This document shows positions 7,268-13,827 of a DNA stretch of 13,976 nt, piece after piece. Position numbers and translations under genes: made by a program. The notes under the pieces are model-generated. The model did not search any database, was not told where the DNA came from, and was given only the letters and a program-made list of their open reading frames with translations. Within the stretch, counting starts at the first letter, position 1, and each line of letters starts with the position of its first letter. The DNA lies in contig CAZMVY010000126.1 of the NCBI GenBank assembly GCA_964569765.1, positions 1 to 13,976 of the forward strand. Reading direction: 5' to 3'. This DNA is from CAZMVY01 sp964569765 (GTDB taxonomy: Bacteria; Planctomycetota; Phycisphaerae; UBA1845; PWPN01).

Positions 7268-7327
7268 TGGCCTGGCTCCCACATCTCATTCGTGCGGAGA
7301 GCCACGCCGGCATTCGAGCGCCGTCAC

Positions 7328-7396
7328 CTAACGACGCTTCTTGGCCTTCTTGGCTTTCTTCTTGCCGGCTGCTTTCTTAGCTTTTTTCTTGGCCAT
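7328..7396 (-). CDS. 22-residue Lys-rich basic peptide
   Basis: A very short gene: ATG at 7396, TAG at 7328-7330. The peptide starts MAKKKAKKAAG, continues with three more AK/KK-type blocks and ends KKRR. It contains 12 Lys and 2 Arg with no acidic residue, much like the AKKA-type tails of bacterial histone H1-like proteins. Its signals argue that it is real. GGGAGGTGAT (7410-7401) is an almost complete anti-SD complement, with GGAGG eight bases before the ATG. A consensus TTGACA lies upstream and an intrinsic terminator downstream. It is a single-gene unit on the minus strand between mnmE and the DUF1611 gene. The likely role is nucleic-acid or ribosome binding, or polyanion neutralisation, by charge alone; function is unknown. 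An alternative is a leader peptide, but the terminator precedes the next gene without an obvious antiterminator. Confidence 0.75.
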   Translation of the reverse strand: MAKKKAKKAAGKKKAKKAKKRR

Positions 7397-7400
7397 TGAC

Positions 7401-7410
7401 ATCACCTCCC
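7401..7410 (-). promoter_or_regulatory. Extended Shine-Dalgarno of the 22-residue peptide gene
   Basis: GGGAGGTGAT on the minus strand contains GGAGGTGAT, complementary to the usual 16S 3' end over nine bases, with optimal spacing to ATG 7396. It is the strongest ribosome binding site in the window and is the main evidence that this tiny frame is translated. Confidence 0.85.
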
Positions 7411-7423
7411 TTCTATAGTCGAT

Positions 7424-7461
7424 AAACTTAACCACATGTCCGCATTTGTCAAAGCTTTTTT
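7424..7461 (-). promoter_or_regulatory. Probable promoter of the 22-residue peptide gene
   Basis: On the minus strand a seven-base A-run (7461-7455) is followed by TTGACA (7452-7447), a perfect -35 hexamer. The A-run resembles an UP element. At 15-17 bases spacing the -10 is poor (TTAAGT, TAAGTT or AAGTTT). A TG one base before TTAAGT could act as an extended -10. Transcription would begin near 7418, about 20 bases before the start codon. Confidence 0.45.
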
Positions 7462-7687
7462 TGGCCGATCGTGAAAAAATCTGTGGAGAGGTCCATCTCG
7501 TGCCACACCCCTATATCGTCTCCGGCGTGACGATTGCTTGACGCAATTCCTCCGCGGCGCCGTCCGAACGTCCCCCGGCAACCGCGACCGCCTCCGCCCG
7601 ATGCGCCCATCCGACCATCCGAGATGACCACGCGACTCTCCCGCTCGACGCACGCCGACGCGCTCGCCGAACGCGAGCGCGCGGAGC

Positions 7688-7707
7688 GATGAAGCCTTTT
7701 CTTCATC
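7688..7707. repeat. Short perfect hairpin in the mnmE downstream region
   Basis: GATGAAG (7688-7694) pairs with CTTCATC (7701-7707) around a six-base loop CCTTTT. The flanks GCGCGGAG and CTCCCCGCG can extend it imperfectly. No T-run follows on either strand, so it is a structure of unknown purpose. Confidence 0.5.
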
Positions 7708-7832
7708 TCCCCGCGGAGCTGTTCCACGTCCTCCGCGCCTGCGAACCCTTCGCCGCCGTCCGCAGCAACCCGTCAGCCCAAATCCGATGTAAACTGCGCC
7801 GGCAACAGGCCTGCCGCAACCAAATCTGCGTC

Positions 7833-7867
7833 CCTAACCTGCTTATGGACAAGAGGTTGCAGTTAGG
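7833..7867. repeat. Hairpin just downstream of mnmE with two competing pairings
   Basis: Inner pairing: AACCT-g-CTT (7836-7844) with AAGAGGTT (7851-7858), eight pairs with one bulge and a six-base loop. Alternative outer pairing: CCTAAC (7833-7838) with GTTAGG (7862-7867), which shares AAC with the inner stem. It begins 22 bases after the mnmE stop. It could end or protect the mnmE transcript, but no T-run follows. Confidence 0.4.
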
Positions 7868-7889
7868 TGTCGGAGAATTGCCAGCCTGT

Positions 7890-9287
7890 TTATTTCCCGA
7901 CGCAGAATCGGCTGAAGATCCGGCCGAGCACATCTTCGGTTGTGATCGTGCCGACGATCGCGCCCAACTCCCCGCTCGCTTCGCGCAGTTCCAGCGCGAT
8001 CAACTCCGCCGCATCCGCCACACGCGCATGCTCTCGAACGATCGCCAGCGCCCTGCCGCACGCCGCCTCCGCACGCTCCAACGCAAGTCGATGCCGCGCA
8101 TTGATCGCGATCGAGGCCGAAGATAGCGCACCGCCCGTCGCCTCCAGAAGCGACGACAGCCGCTCCAGAAGCTCCGGGCAACCGGCGCCGGTCAGGCCGC
8201 TGACGACCTGCACGAACAAACCTGATGCCGCGACGGTATCCCGGGCGGCCTGCACCTCTTCAGCCGTGAGCAGGTCAACCTTGTTGATCACGATCATCGC
8301 ATGCGACCGCCCCCCGTAACCGCGCAACCGCCCCATCTGAGCCTCGACGCCCCGGGTGCCATCGACGACGACGAGCACGAGATCGACGCCGCCGGCCGCC
8401 TGTCGTGAGAGTTCAAGCGCCCGGTCTTCCGCCTCGCCGCTCACCTCCGCCGTGCCCGGCGAGTCCATGAGCCACACCTCCTCGCCGCCCGGTAGAGAAA
8501 CCGGAGCACCGATCACGTCCCGCGTCGTTCCCGGCATCGGCGAACAGATCGCCCGGCTCAGCCCCGTCAGACGGTTGAACAGCGTGCTCTTGCCGGCATT
8601 CGGCGGACCCGCGAGTACCACGCGATGCCGCACATCCAGCCGTTCGATCGGAACGGCGCGTTGCAGGACCGCACGCAGGGCCGCCGCCGCCGCCGCCAGT
8701 TCCTCCGCCGCCTGTCCCGGCGAGACGAAGTCAATGGGCTCGTCCACGAAATCGATCGACGCCTCAACGAGCGCCAGCAGATCCGCCAGACGCAATTGCA
8801 CCCGCTGCGTCTCCCGCGCGAGCACGCCGTGCAGAAGGTGTTCCGCCGCCCGGAGCTGTGCATCCGATCCGGCGTGAATCATCGCGGCGATTCCCTCCAC
8901 CGCGGTCAGATCGATCGCCCCGGCGAGGAATGCCCGCCCGGTGAATTCGCCCGGCTCGGCCGGACGCGCCCCGGCACGAACCATCTCCTCGAGCAACCCC
9001 GTAAGCACCGGGGGCGAGCCGATCGTGTGAATCTCCGCCATGTCCTGCCGCGTAAAGCTCCGGGGAGCGCGAAACACGTAGAGCTCTGCGGGCAACTCCG
9101 CATGCTCGGCCGCCCAGCGAACCCACCCGCGATAACGACGGAAGCCGGCGTCTCCGGCGATTCGCGGCGAGAATATGGCGGCGGCCAGTGCGATCGCACG
9201 CGGCCCGCTCAAGCGCAGCACGCCACGGGGACTCCCGCCGGCGGCCGACGAGATCGCAACGATCGTGTCCTCGATGTGCGCGAACAT
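7890..9287 (-). CDS. mnmE: MnmE (TrmE), tRNA modification GTPase
   Basis: GTPase partner of MnmG in wobble U34 modification. The 465 residues cover the whole family. The N-terminal folate-binding domain (1-120) contains GEFTGRAFLAGAIDLT (113-128). A helical domain surrounds an inserted Ras-like G domain (about 220-380), and the protein ends in the C-terminal FCVGK motif (461-465) with the conserved Cys. G-domain motifs: G1 GPPNAGKS (227-234), G2 GTTRD (253-257), G3 DSPG (275-278) and G4 NKVD (335-338). G3 is normally DTAG in this family, so DSPG is unusual. The catalytic Glu of switch II (E. coli E282) aligns with Glu287. ATG 9287 lies one base after the stop of the nucleoside hydrolase gene (TGAGATG), and GAGGAG lies 13 bases upstream inside that gene, so translation is probably coupled. 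Confidence 0.95.
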   Translation of the reverse strand: MFAHIEDTIVAISSAAGGSPRGVLRLSGPRAIALAAAIFSPRIAGDAGFRRYRGWVRWAAEHAELPAELYVFRAPRSFTRQDMAEIHTIGSPPVLTGLLEEMVRAGARPAEPGEFTGRAFLAGAIDLTAVEGIAAMIHAGSDAQLRAAEHLLHGVLARETQRVQLRLADLLALVEASIDFVDEPIDFVSPGQAAEELAAAAAALRAVLQRAVPIERLDVRHRVVLAGPPNAGKSTLFNRLTGLSRAICSPMPGTTRDVIGAPVSLPGGEEVWLMDSPGTAEVSGEAEDRALELSRQAAGGVDLVLVVVDGTRGVEAQMGRLRGYGGRSHAMIVINKVDLLTAEEVQAARDTVAASGLFVQVVSGLTGAGCPELLERLSSLLEATGGALSSASIAINARHRLALERAEAACGRALAIVREHARVADAAELIALELREASGELGAIVGTITTEDVLGRIFSRFCVGK

Positions 9288-9288
9288 C

Positions 9289-10215
9289 TCAGACGACGAA
9301 CTCCTCGCTGCACAACAGCTCCAGCATGTTCTCCATGAAGTCCGTCACCTGTACGGAGAGGACGACCGAAACGGGGGGCAACCCCCGGCTGCCGACGGCC
9401 GGCACGGTTCGCCCACGCTCCGGTCCGTCCGTTGCTACCCGGACGGCCATCCGCGTTTGCAGGAACAACTCGGGCCACAACAGGACGCCGACCGCCACGG
9501 CATCATGCACGAGAAAGCAACCCGGGCGGCCCGGCTCGCGACTCATCGGATACTCGATCATCGTCGCCAGCATCCGGCTGCCGCGGGTGTTGCTGGCGGC
9601 AAGATGGGCCCGGTGCGACTCGTCGAGCGCCACCTTCCGGGTCACGTCGAGCGGAACAAGCGTGATCGGCAGGCCCGAGGCCAACACCTTCGCGGCAGCG
9701 ATCGGATCGCGATAGATATTGAACTCCGCCGTCGGCGTCACGTTGCCGGGACAGAACACCGCCCCACCCATAATCACGAGCCGCTGCGCCTTCGCCAGCA
9801 ACGACGGGTTTTCGTCGAGCAGCGCCCCGAGGTTGGTCAGCGGCCCGACCGCGATGACGACCAGCTCGCCACGATAGCGGCTGAGCATGGTTTCGTAGAC
9901 CGTCTGCGCGTCGCCCCACGCCCATCCGACGGGGACGGGCAGCCCGCATTCACCCAAGCCATCGGCACCGAAGATGGAAGTCGCGTCGGGCAGACCCGCG
10001 TCGGACGGATCCCGGCCGCGTCCGACCGGCGGCATCGTCGTCGGCCGCAACGCCGCCAGACACCGGCCCGTGTTCGCGGTAGCCTGATCCACGCCCACGT
10101 TCCCCCCTACCGTGCAGACGCCCACCACATCCAGGGTATTCGCCGCCATCGCCAACGTGAGCGCGAACGCGTCATCCACGCCCATATCGGTATCGAAGAT
10201 CACGGGATGAGGCAT
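9289..10215 (-). CDS. Nucleoside hydrolase (IunH/RihA-like)
   Basis: Hydrolyses the N-glycosidic bond of ribonucleosides to base and ribose, a salvage reaction in the cytoplasm. The 308 residues match the family length. The Ca-binding, ribose-binding Asp cluster is FDTDMGVDDA (D8, D10, D14, D15). NVTPTAEFNIYRDP (158-171) supplies E164 and N166, and VHDAVAV (236-242) supplies the catalytic-site His237 and Asp238. These positions closely parallel Crithidia IU-hydrolase numbering (D10, D14, D15, E166, N168, H241, D242). GPLTNLGALL (124-133) is also typical. Base preference cannot be read from the sequence. It is divergent from galK, with 84 bases between start codons, and translationally adjacent to mnmE downstream. 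Confidence 0.93.
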   Translation of the reverse strand: MPHPVIFDTDMGVDDAFALTLAMAANTLDVVGVCTVGGNVGVDQATANTGRCLAALRPTTMPPVGRGRDPSDAGLPDATSIFGADGLGECGLPVPVGWAWGDAQTVYETMLSRYRGELVVIAVGPLTNLGALLDENPSLLAKAQRLVIMGGAVFCPGNVTPTAEFNIYRDPIAAAKVLASGLPITLVPLDVTRKVALDESHRAHLAASNTRGSRMLATMIEYPMSREPGRPGCFLVHDAVAVGVLLWPELFLQTRMAVRVATDGPERGRTVPAVGSRGLPPVSVVLSVQVTDFMENMLELLCSEEFVV

Positions 10216-10242
10216 AGCAACCGCCGCAAAACCATGACAGGC

Positions 10243-10270
10243 TTGACACCTTCGACGGGTCGGCTACATT
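10243..10270 (+). promoter_or_regulatory. Sigma70-type promoter of galK
   Basis: TTGACA (10243-10248), a perfect -35 hexamer, is followed after 16 bases by TACATT (10265-10270), which matches the -10 consensus at four positions. Transcription would begin near 10277, giving a leader of about 23 bases before ATG 10300. It lies in the divergent gap with the nucleoside hydrolase gene. No obvious operator repeat is visible. Confidence 0.6.
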
Positions 10271-10299
10271 CGCTCTATGATATTCTCAGGCAGGCAGAC

Positions 10300-11469
10300 A
10301 TGCAGGTCAACACGGAAACGCTACTGAAGCAGTTCGAGGACGTTTTCGACGGACGTCAGCCCGCCGTCATCGCCCGGGCGCCGGGTCGCGTCAACCTCAT
10401 CGGCGAACATACGGACTACAACGACGGCTATGTCCTGCCGATCGCCATGGATCGGGCCATTTACGTTGCCGGTCGCGCCCGCGACGACGGGCGCCTGCGC
10501 GTCCGGTCCACGCTCTATGCCGACCCGGTGGAGTGGTCGCTGGATGATCTCGGGCGGCCGGGCGAGCCCCGATGGGCGAACTACGTGAAGGGGACCGCGG
10601 CCGTCCTGATGCGGCACGGGGTGGAGCTGTGCGGAGCGGATCTGCTGATCTCCAGCGAGTTGCCCGTCGGCGGCGGCGTCAGCAGTTCCGCGGCGCTGGA
10701 GGTCGGCACGGCCAAGGCGCTTCTGGCACTCGTGGACGGCTTCGTGGAGCCGGTTCAACTCGCCCTCTGGTGCCGCGAGGCGGAGCATGAGTACGCCAAC
10801 TCGCCCTGCGGAATCATGGACCAGTTCGCGTGTGTGCTCTCGCACCGCGGCTGCGCCCTGTTGCTGGACTGCCGCTCGCGCCGATACGACCACCTTCCGT
10901 TCGCCCCGGCCACGGCGAGCGTAGTCGTGATCGACACGCAGGTGAAGCATGAGATCGGCGGCGGCGAGTACGCGGCGCGTCAGCGGCAGTGCCAGGCGGG
11001 CGTCGAGTTCTTCCGGAAGATCGAACCCGGCGTGCGGGCCCTGCGGGACGTCAGCGAAGAACTCCTCAATTCGCACATCCGCGAGATGGAGAAGGTAACC
11101 GCCTTACGCTGCCGGCACGTCGTCACGGAGAACCGTCGGGTAATCCATGCCGCCGAGGCGCTCCGGGCGGGGGCCTTCCACGAATTCGGCCAGTTGATGA
11201 CGGAATCCCACCGGTCCCTGCGGGACGACTATCAGGTCTCGTGCGAGGAACTGGACGCGATCGTGGAGATCGCCTGCGGAATCGGCGGGGTTTACGGCGC
11301 CCGGATGACTGGCGGCGGGTTCGGCGGCTGCGCGATCGCCCTGGCTGAGGAAGACGCCGTCGAACCGCTGCAGCGAGCGATCAAGGAGAAGTACGACCGG
11401 CGATTTTCCAGGCCCGCGATCGTGTACACGACCCGCGCCGCCGCCGGGGCCGACGTGCGGCACTTTTGA
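10300..11469 (+). CDS. galK: Galactokinase (GHMP kinase family)
   Basis: Phosphorylates galactose to galactose-1-phosphate with ATP, the first kinase step of the Leloir pathway. The 389 residues are the usual length. The galactokinase signature GRVNLIGEHTDYNDGYVLP (29-47) is complete. The ATP-binding motif is LPVGGGVSSSAALE (121-134), where GLSSSAA is more usual. GIMDQFACVL (171-180) contains the catalytic-base Asp174, and motif 3 is MTGGGFGGCAIAL (336-348). ATG 10300 is selected because the signature sits about 30 residues in and a promoter ends just upstream; the frame is open much further left but that part is antisense to the hydrolase gene. Ribosome binding is weak (AGGCAGG). No galT, galE or transporter is in the window. 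trpD follows 107 bases downstream on the same strand. Confidence 0.95.
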   Translation: MQVNTETLLKQFEDVFDGRQPAVIARAPGRVNLIGEHTDYNDGYVLPIAMDRAIYVAGRARDDGRLRVRSTLYADPVEWSLDDLGRPGEPRWANYVKGTAAVLMRHGVELCGADLLISSELPVGGGVSSSAALEVGTAKALLALVDGFVEPVQLALWCREAEHEYANSPCGIMDQFACVLSHRGCALLLDCRSRRYDHLPFAPATASVVVIDTQVKHEIGGGEYAARQRQCQAGVEFFRKIEPGVRALRDVSEELLNSHIREMEKVTALRCRHVVTENRRVIHAAEALRAGAFHEFGQLMTESHRSLRDDYQVSCEELDAIVEIACGIGGVYGARMTGGGFGGCAIALAEEDAVEPLQRAIKEKYDRRFSRPAIVYTTRAAAGADVRHF

Positions 11470-11576
11470 AACGATACACGCGGAACGGCGAACGAGACAC
11501 GCAAGAAAGGCCGCCGGAGCGATCCCGCATCCGGCCAGCTTCCCTGTGTTCCGCCTCCCGCATCGAGAAGACCGGG

Positions 11577-12584
11577 ATGACGTTTCCCCTTGACAAGCTC
11601 CTTCGGCGAGAGCACCTCACGGAAGACGAGGCCTACGCGGCGTTCGGGCGGGTCATGTCCGGCGCCGCAAGCGAAGCAGAGATCGCGGGGCTTCTCGTTG
11701 CACTGGCGAGCAAGGGCGAGTGCGTGGAGGAAATCGTCGGAGCGGCACGGGTGATGCGGGAGAAGGCCACGCCGGTCCACTGCGAAGCGGACTGCATCGA
11801 TACGTGCGGCACCGGCGGCGACGGGATCAGCACGTTCAACGTCTCGACGACCGCCGCCATCATCGCTGCGGCCGCCGGCGCCACCGTCGCCAAGCATGGA
11901 AACCGTACAAACTCGCGCGTGAGCGGCAGCGCGGAGGTCCTCCAGTGTCTCGGCGTCAACATCGAGGCGAGCGTTCCAGTGCTGGAGCGATGCCTCCGGG
12001 AATGCCGGATCGCCTTTCTGTACGCCCCCATGCTGCATCCGGCCATGAAGTGCGCCCTGCCGGTCCGAAAGGCGCTCAAGGTGCGAACCATCTTCAATCT
12101 GCTCGGACCGCTGACGAACCCCGCTGGGGCGAGACGCCAGGTCATCGGCGTGCCGCGGCCGGAGCTGACCGAGCTGCTGGCCGATGCCCTTCGGCGGCTC
12201 GGGGCGACGCGGGCGATGGTCGTCCATGGTGCCGACGGCCTGTGCGACCTCACGATCACGGGACCGACGCGTGTCAGCGAACTGGCCGACGGTCGGGTCC
12301 GCACATACGAGCTCGCCCCCGAAGACGCCGGGCTGCCGCGCGGAGAACTGAGCGCCCTGATCGTCGATTCGCCGCAGGCGAGCGCCGCCGCCGTATGCGA
12401 GATTCTCGCCGGCCGGGGCGGACCTCGCCGCCATCACGCCTTGCTGAATGCCGCCGCCGCGCTCGTTGTCGCCGGCCTGTGCGGGACTCTGCGCGACGGG
12501 GTCCGGCTCGCCGCCGAAGTGATCGACCGCGGCGAGGCACGGGAAACGCTGGCGCGGCTCGCGGCGATGTCCACCGCCCCTTGA
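11577..12584 (+). CDS. trpD: Anthranilate phosphoribosyltransferase (TrpD), divergent metal site
   Basis: Transfers phosphoribose from PRPP to anthranilate, the second step of tryptophan synthesis from chorismate. The 335 residues are family length. Motifs present: DTCGTGGDGISTFNVSTTAA (75-94) for PRPP, KHGNR (106-110), SGSAEVLQCLGV (116-127), FLYAPMLHPAMK (147-158), and LKVRTIFNLLGPLTNP (167-182) with the conserved Arg170. Two deviations stand out. The usual DGLDE Mg-binding motif reads DGLCD (220-224), and the usual NRxxSxKSGSA loop reads NRTNSRVSGSA, losing its Lys. ATG 11577 is preferred over an upstream TTG at 11466, because the 37 extra residues are not TrpD-like. No other trp gene is nearby, so it is a stand-alone copy. 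A function on a related substrate cannot be excluded. Confidence 0.9.
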   Translation: MTFPLDKLLRREHLTEDEAYAAFGRVMSGAASEAEIAGLLVALASKGECVEEIVGAARVMREKATPVHCEADCIDTCGTGGDGISTFNVSTTAAIIAAAAGATVAKHGNRTNSRVSGSAEVLQCLGVNIEASVPVLERCLRECRIAFLYAPMLHPAMKCALPVRKALKVRTIFNLLGPLTNPAGARRQVIGVPRPELTELLADALRRLGATRAMVVHGADGLCDLTITGPTRVSELADGRVRTYELAPEDAGLPRGELSALIVDSPQASAAAVCEILAGRGGPRRHHALLNAAAALVVAGLCGTLRDGVRLAAEVIDRGEARETLARLAAMSTAP

Positions 12585-12828
12585 GAGGCGGAGTGCCGCT
12601 TCCGAATCGAGAGTTTCGTTCGCTTCCAGCCCCGTGGGGGCGACCGAACCGTCGCGGCGCTGCCCGCCGCACGCGAGACCGTGTTACCGAAAGCGGCAGG
12701 GGTGCGGGACCCATAAGAATGTACGGGATTCAACAAGGCATGCATCCCGGCAGGAACAGGCTCGGCGGACCGTCCGGAGGCGCTCGCCGCGACCGCATCG
12801 CCTCGCCGCCGCGAGGAGGTGGACCCGT
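12585..12828. other. Intergenic gap between trpD and the zinc-knuckle gene
   Basis: No gene is seen. CATAAGAAT at about 12711-12719 is the only AT-richer, -10-like patch, but no matching -35 lies at proper distance, so I do not call a promoter. Only the ribosome binding site at its right end is clear. Confidence 0.4.
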
Positions 12829-13107
12829 ATGATCCGCAGCCGTTGTGACAGGTGCGGCAAGGATCTGCCCCCCGGCGCGGCCGACCGCTTCGTCGTGCGG
12901 ATCGAGGTCTTCGCCGCCGAGGGCCCGCTGGAGATCACGGACGAGGAGCTGCGGAAGGACCATCAGGCCGAGATCCGCCGCCTCGTCGAGCAGCTCTCTC
13001 ACACGCCGATTGACGAGGTGGAAGACAAGGTCTACCGCGCCTTCCGCTTCGACCTGTGCGACAAGTGCCACGCGGAGTATCTGCGTGATCCCCTCCCGCG
13101 CCCGTAG
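12829..13107 (+). CDS. Small protein with two CxxC zinc knuckles
   Basis: A 92-residue protein of unknown function. It opens MIRSRCDRCGK with a CxxC pair at Cys6 and Cys9, and has a second pair, CDKC, at Cys77 and Cys80. Together they could bind one zinc in a ribbon split by a long insert. The insert is acidic and helical (ITDEELRKDHQAEIRRLVEQL, 36-56), following a strand-like FVVRIEVFA. The ATG at 12829 is fixed by a very strong ribosome binding site (GAGGAGGTG) nine bases upstream; the open frame continues left to 12634 but is low-complexity there. It lies 244 bases after trpD, probably its own unit. No domain name can be given with certainty. DNA, RNA or protein binding is possible. Confidence 0.8.
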   Translation: MIRSRCDRCGKDLPPGAADRFVVRIEVFAAEGPLEITDEELRKDHQAEIRRLVEQLSHTPIDEVEDKVYRAFRFDLCDKCHAEYLRDPLPRP

Positions 13108-13303
13108 GAGGGCTCTACGACCCCGATCCCCCGCGGTCGCTGTCTGCGGGCCGTGAATCAAGGCGCTACTCGCAACCCTCAACCCGCCACTCAACGCCTA
13201 CTCGCACGCCGGCGGCTGATTCGCACCGTTGACCTCGCGTCACAGCACACCGGCTGATCCACTCTGGCCGCAGGACGCAAGCAGCCGCAGTTGCTTCTCG
13301 ATG

Positions 13304-13816
13304 CTACTCGCGTTTGCCGAGGGATGCCGGCTGAGAAGCGGCGGACCGCGACGCGGAGGCCGAGCGATCCGATGGCCGCGACTCCAACATGGCCTCTCGT
13401 TCAATCTGCTGCCAGATCTTCGTCATCAATGTCCTATCGTGCTGAGGCTCCTCATTGATAAGCATTTTCATGCGGAGTTGGGTAACTCGAGGCTCCAGCG
13501 CGCTGAGCATCAGCGTTACTTTCTTCACCGGATATAGCGGACGCCAGATCGCTCCTACGCTGGCGCGCTGCACGTGATCCCCAGATTGACCGGTGATGAC
13601 GCCGGAGGCCTTGTCGGTGTGTTGGATGGATAGCCCCATGCTGAACATCGCGTTCAGAGCAGCGCTGTATGCCTCATCGAATGGCAGATCCAGCTCACGT
13701 GTCTCCATCGCCTTGATCTCCGCCTGCGACAGCGTCGCACAACCCGGTGAGATGATGAGCATACTGAGACCCCAAAGGGTGCCTCCAGCTTTCCGGACAC
13801 GATTGTTCGCACGCAT
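13304..13816 (-). CDS. Putative lipoprotein
   Basis: A 170-residue exported protein. The N-terminus has basic residues (RANNRVRK), a hydrophobic stretch (about 13-23) and a lipobox-like SPGC with Cys26 as the likely lipidated residue. The mature part contains ELDLPFDEAYSAALNAMFSMG (41-61), then IQHTDKASGVITG (64-76). This resembles small envelope lipoproteins in which an 'ADKATGVI' loop follows an amphipathic helix. The C-terminal tail (146-170) is Ser/Arg/Ala-rich and probably disordered. ATG 13816 is chosen because GAGGAG lies seven bases upstream; a GTG at 13822 is too close to that site. It starts 11 bases after the end of the upstream gene, so they form an operon. The exact function is unknown; a role in envelope assembly is a guess from its neighbour. 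Confidence 0.8.
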   Translation of the reverse strand: MRANNRVRKAGGTLWGLSMLIISPGCATLSQAEIKAMETRELDLPFDEAYSAALNAMFSMGLSIQHTDKASGVITGQSGDHVQRASVGAIWRPLYPVKKVTLMLSALEPRVTQLRMKMLINEEPQHDRTLMTKIWQQIEREAMLESRPSDRSASASRSAASQPASLGKRE

Positions 13817-13827
13817 GTTCACGCTCC

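Larger units (their letters stand above)
7462..7889. other. Non-coding stretch between the small gene and mnmE
   Basis: I see no convincing gene. Short open frames on the minus strand (for example 7449-7727) have Arg/Ser-rich low-complexity translations and run into the small gene's promoter. The stretch holds two hairpins, listed separately, and no recognisable tRNA cloverleaf. A small RNA is possible but nothing identifies one. Confidence 0.5.

Noticed and set aside
7412..7417. TATAGA as the -10 of the micro-gene
   Set aside because: Transcription would then start inside the ribosome binding site, and no -35 lies 17 bases upstream.
7449..7727. Minus-strand open frame of 92 codons upstream of the micro-gene
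   Set aside because: Low-complexity Arg/Ser/Gly translation, no ribosome binding site, and it covers the probable promoter of the micro-gene.
7836..7867. Possible tRNA fragment or attachment site near the mnmE end
   Set aside because: Pairing is only a simple stem; no anticodon or T-arm pattern and no integrase nearby.
9175..10299. N-terminal extension of galK by 375 codons
   Set aside because: The extension is antisense to the nucleoside hydrolase and unlike GHMP kinases; the promoter at 10243-10270 lies inside it.
11466..11576. TTG start for trpD overlapping the galK stop
   Set aside because: The 37 extra residues are not TrpD-like and the ATG at 11577 begins the conserved first helix.
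11292..12437. Minus-strand open frame of 381 codons opposite galK/trpD
   Set aside because: It spans the galK-trpD gap and mirrors two well-supported genes; composition is that of an antisense frame.
13166..13311. CTACTCGC occurring three times (13166, 13198, 13304)
   Set aside because: Irregular spacing, no extended similarity around the copies, and one copy overlaps a stop codon; likely chance.
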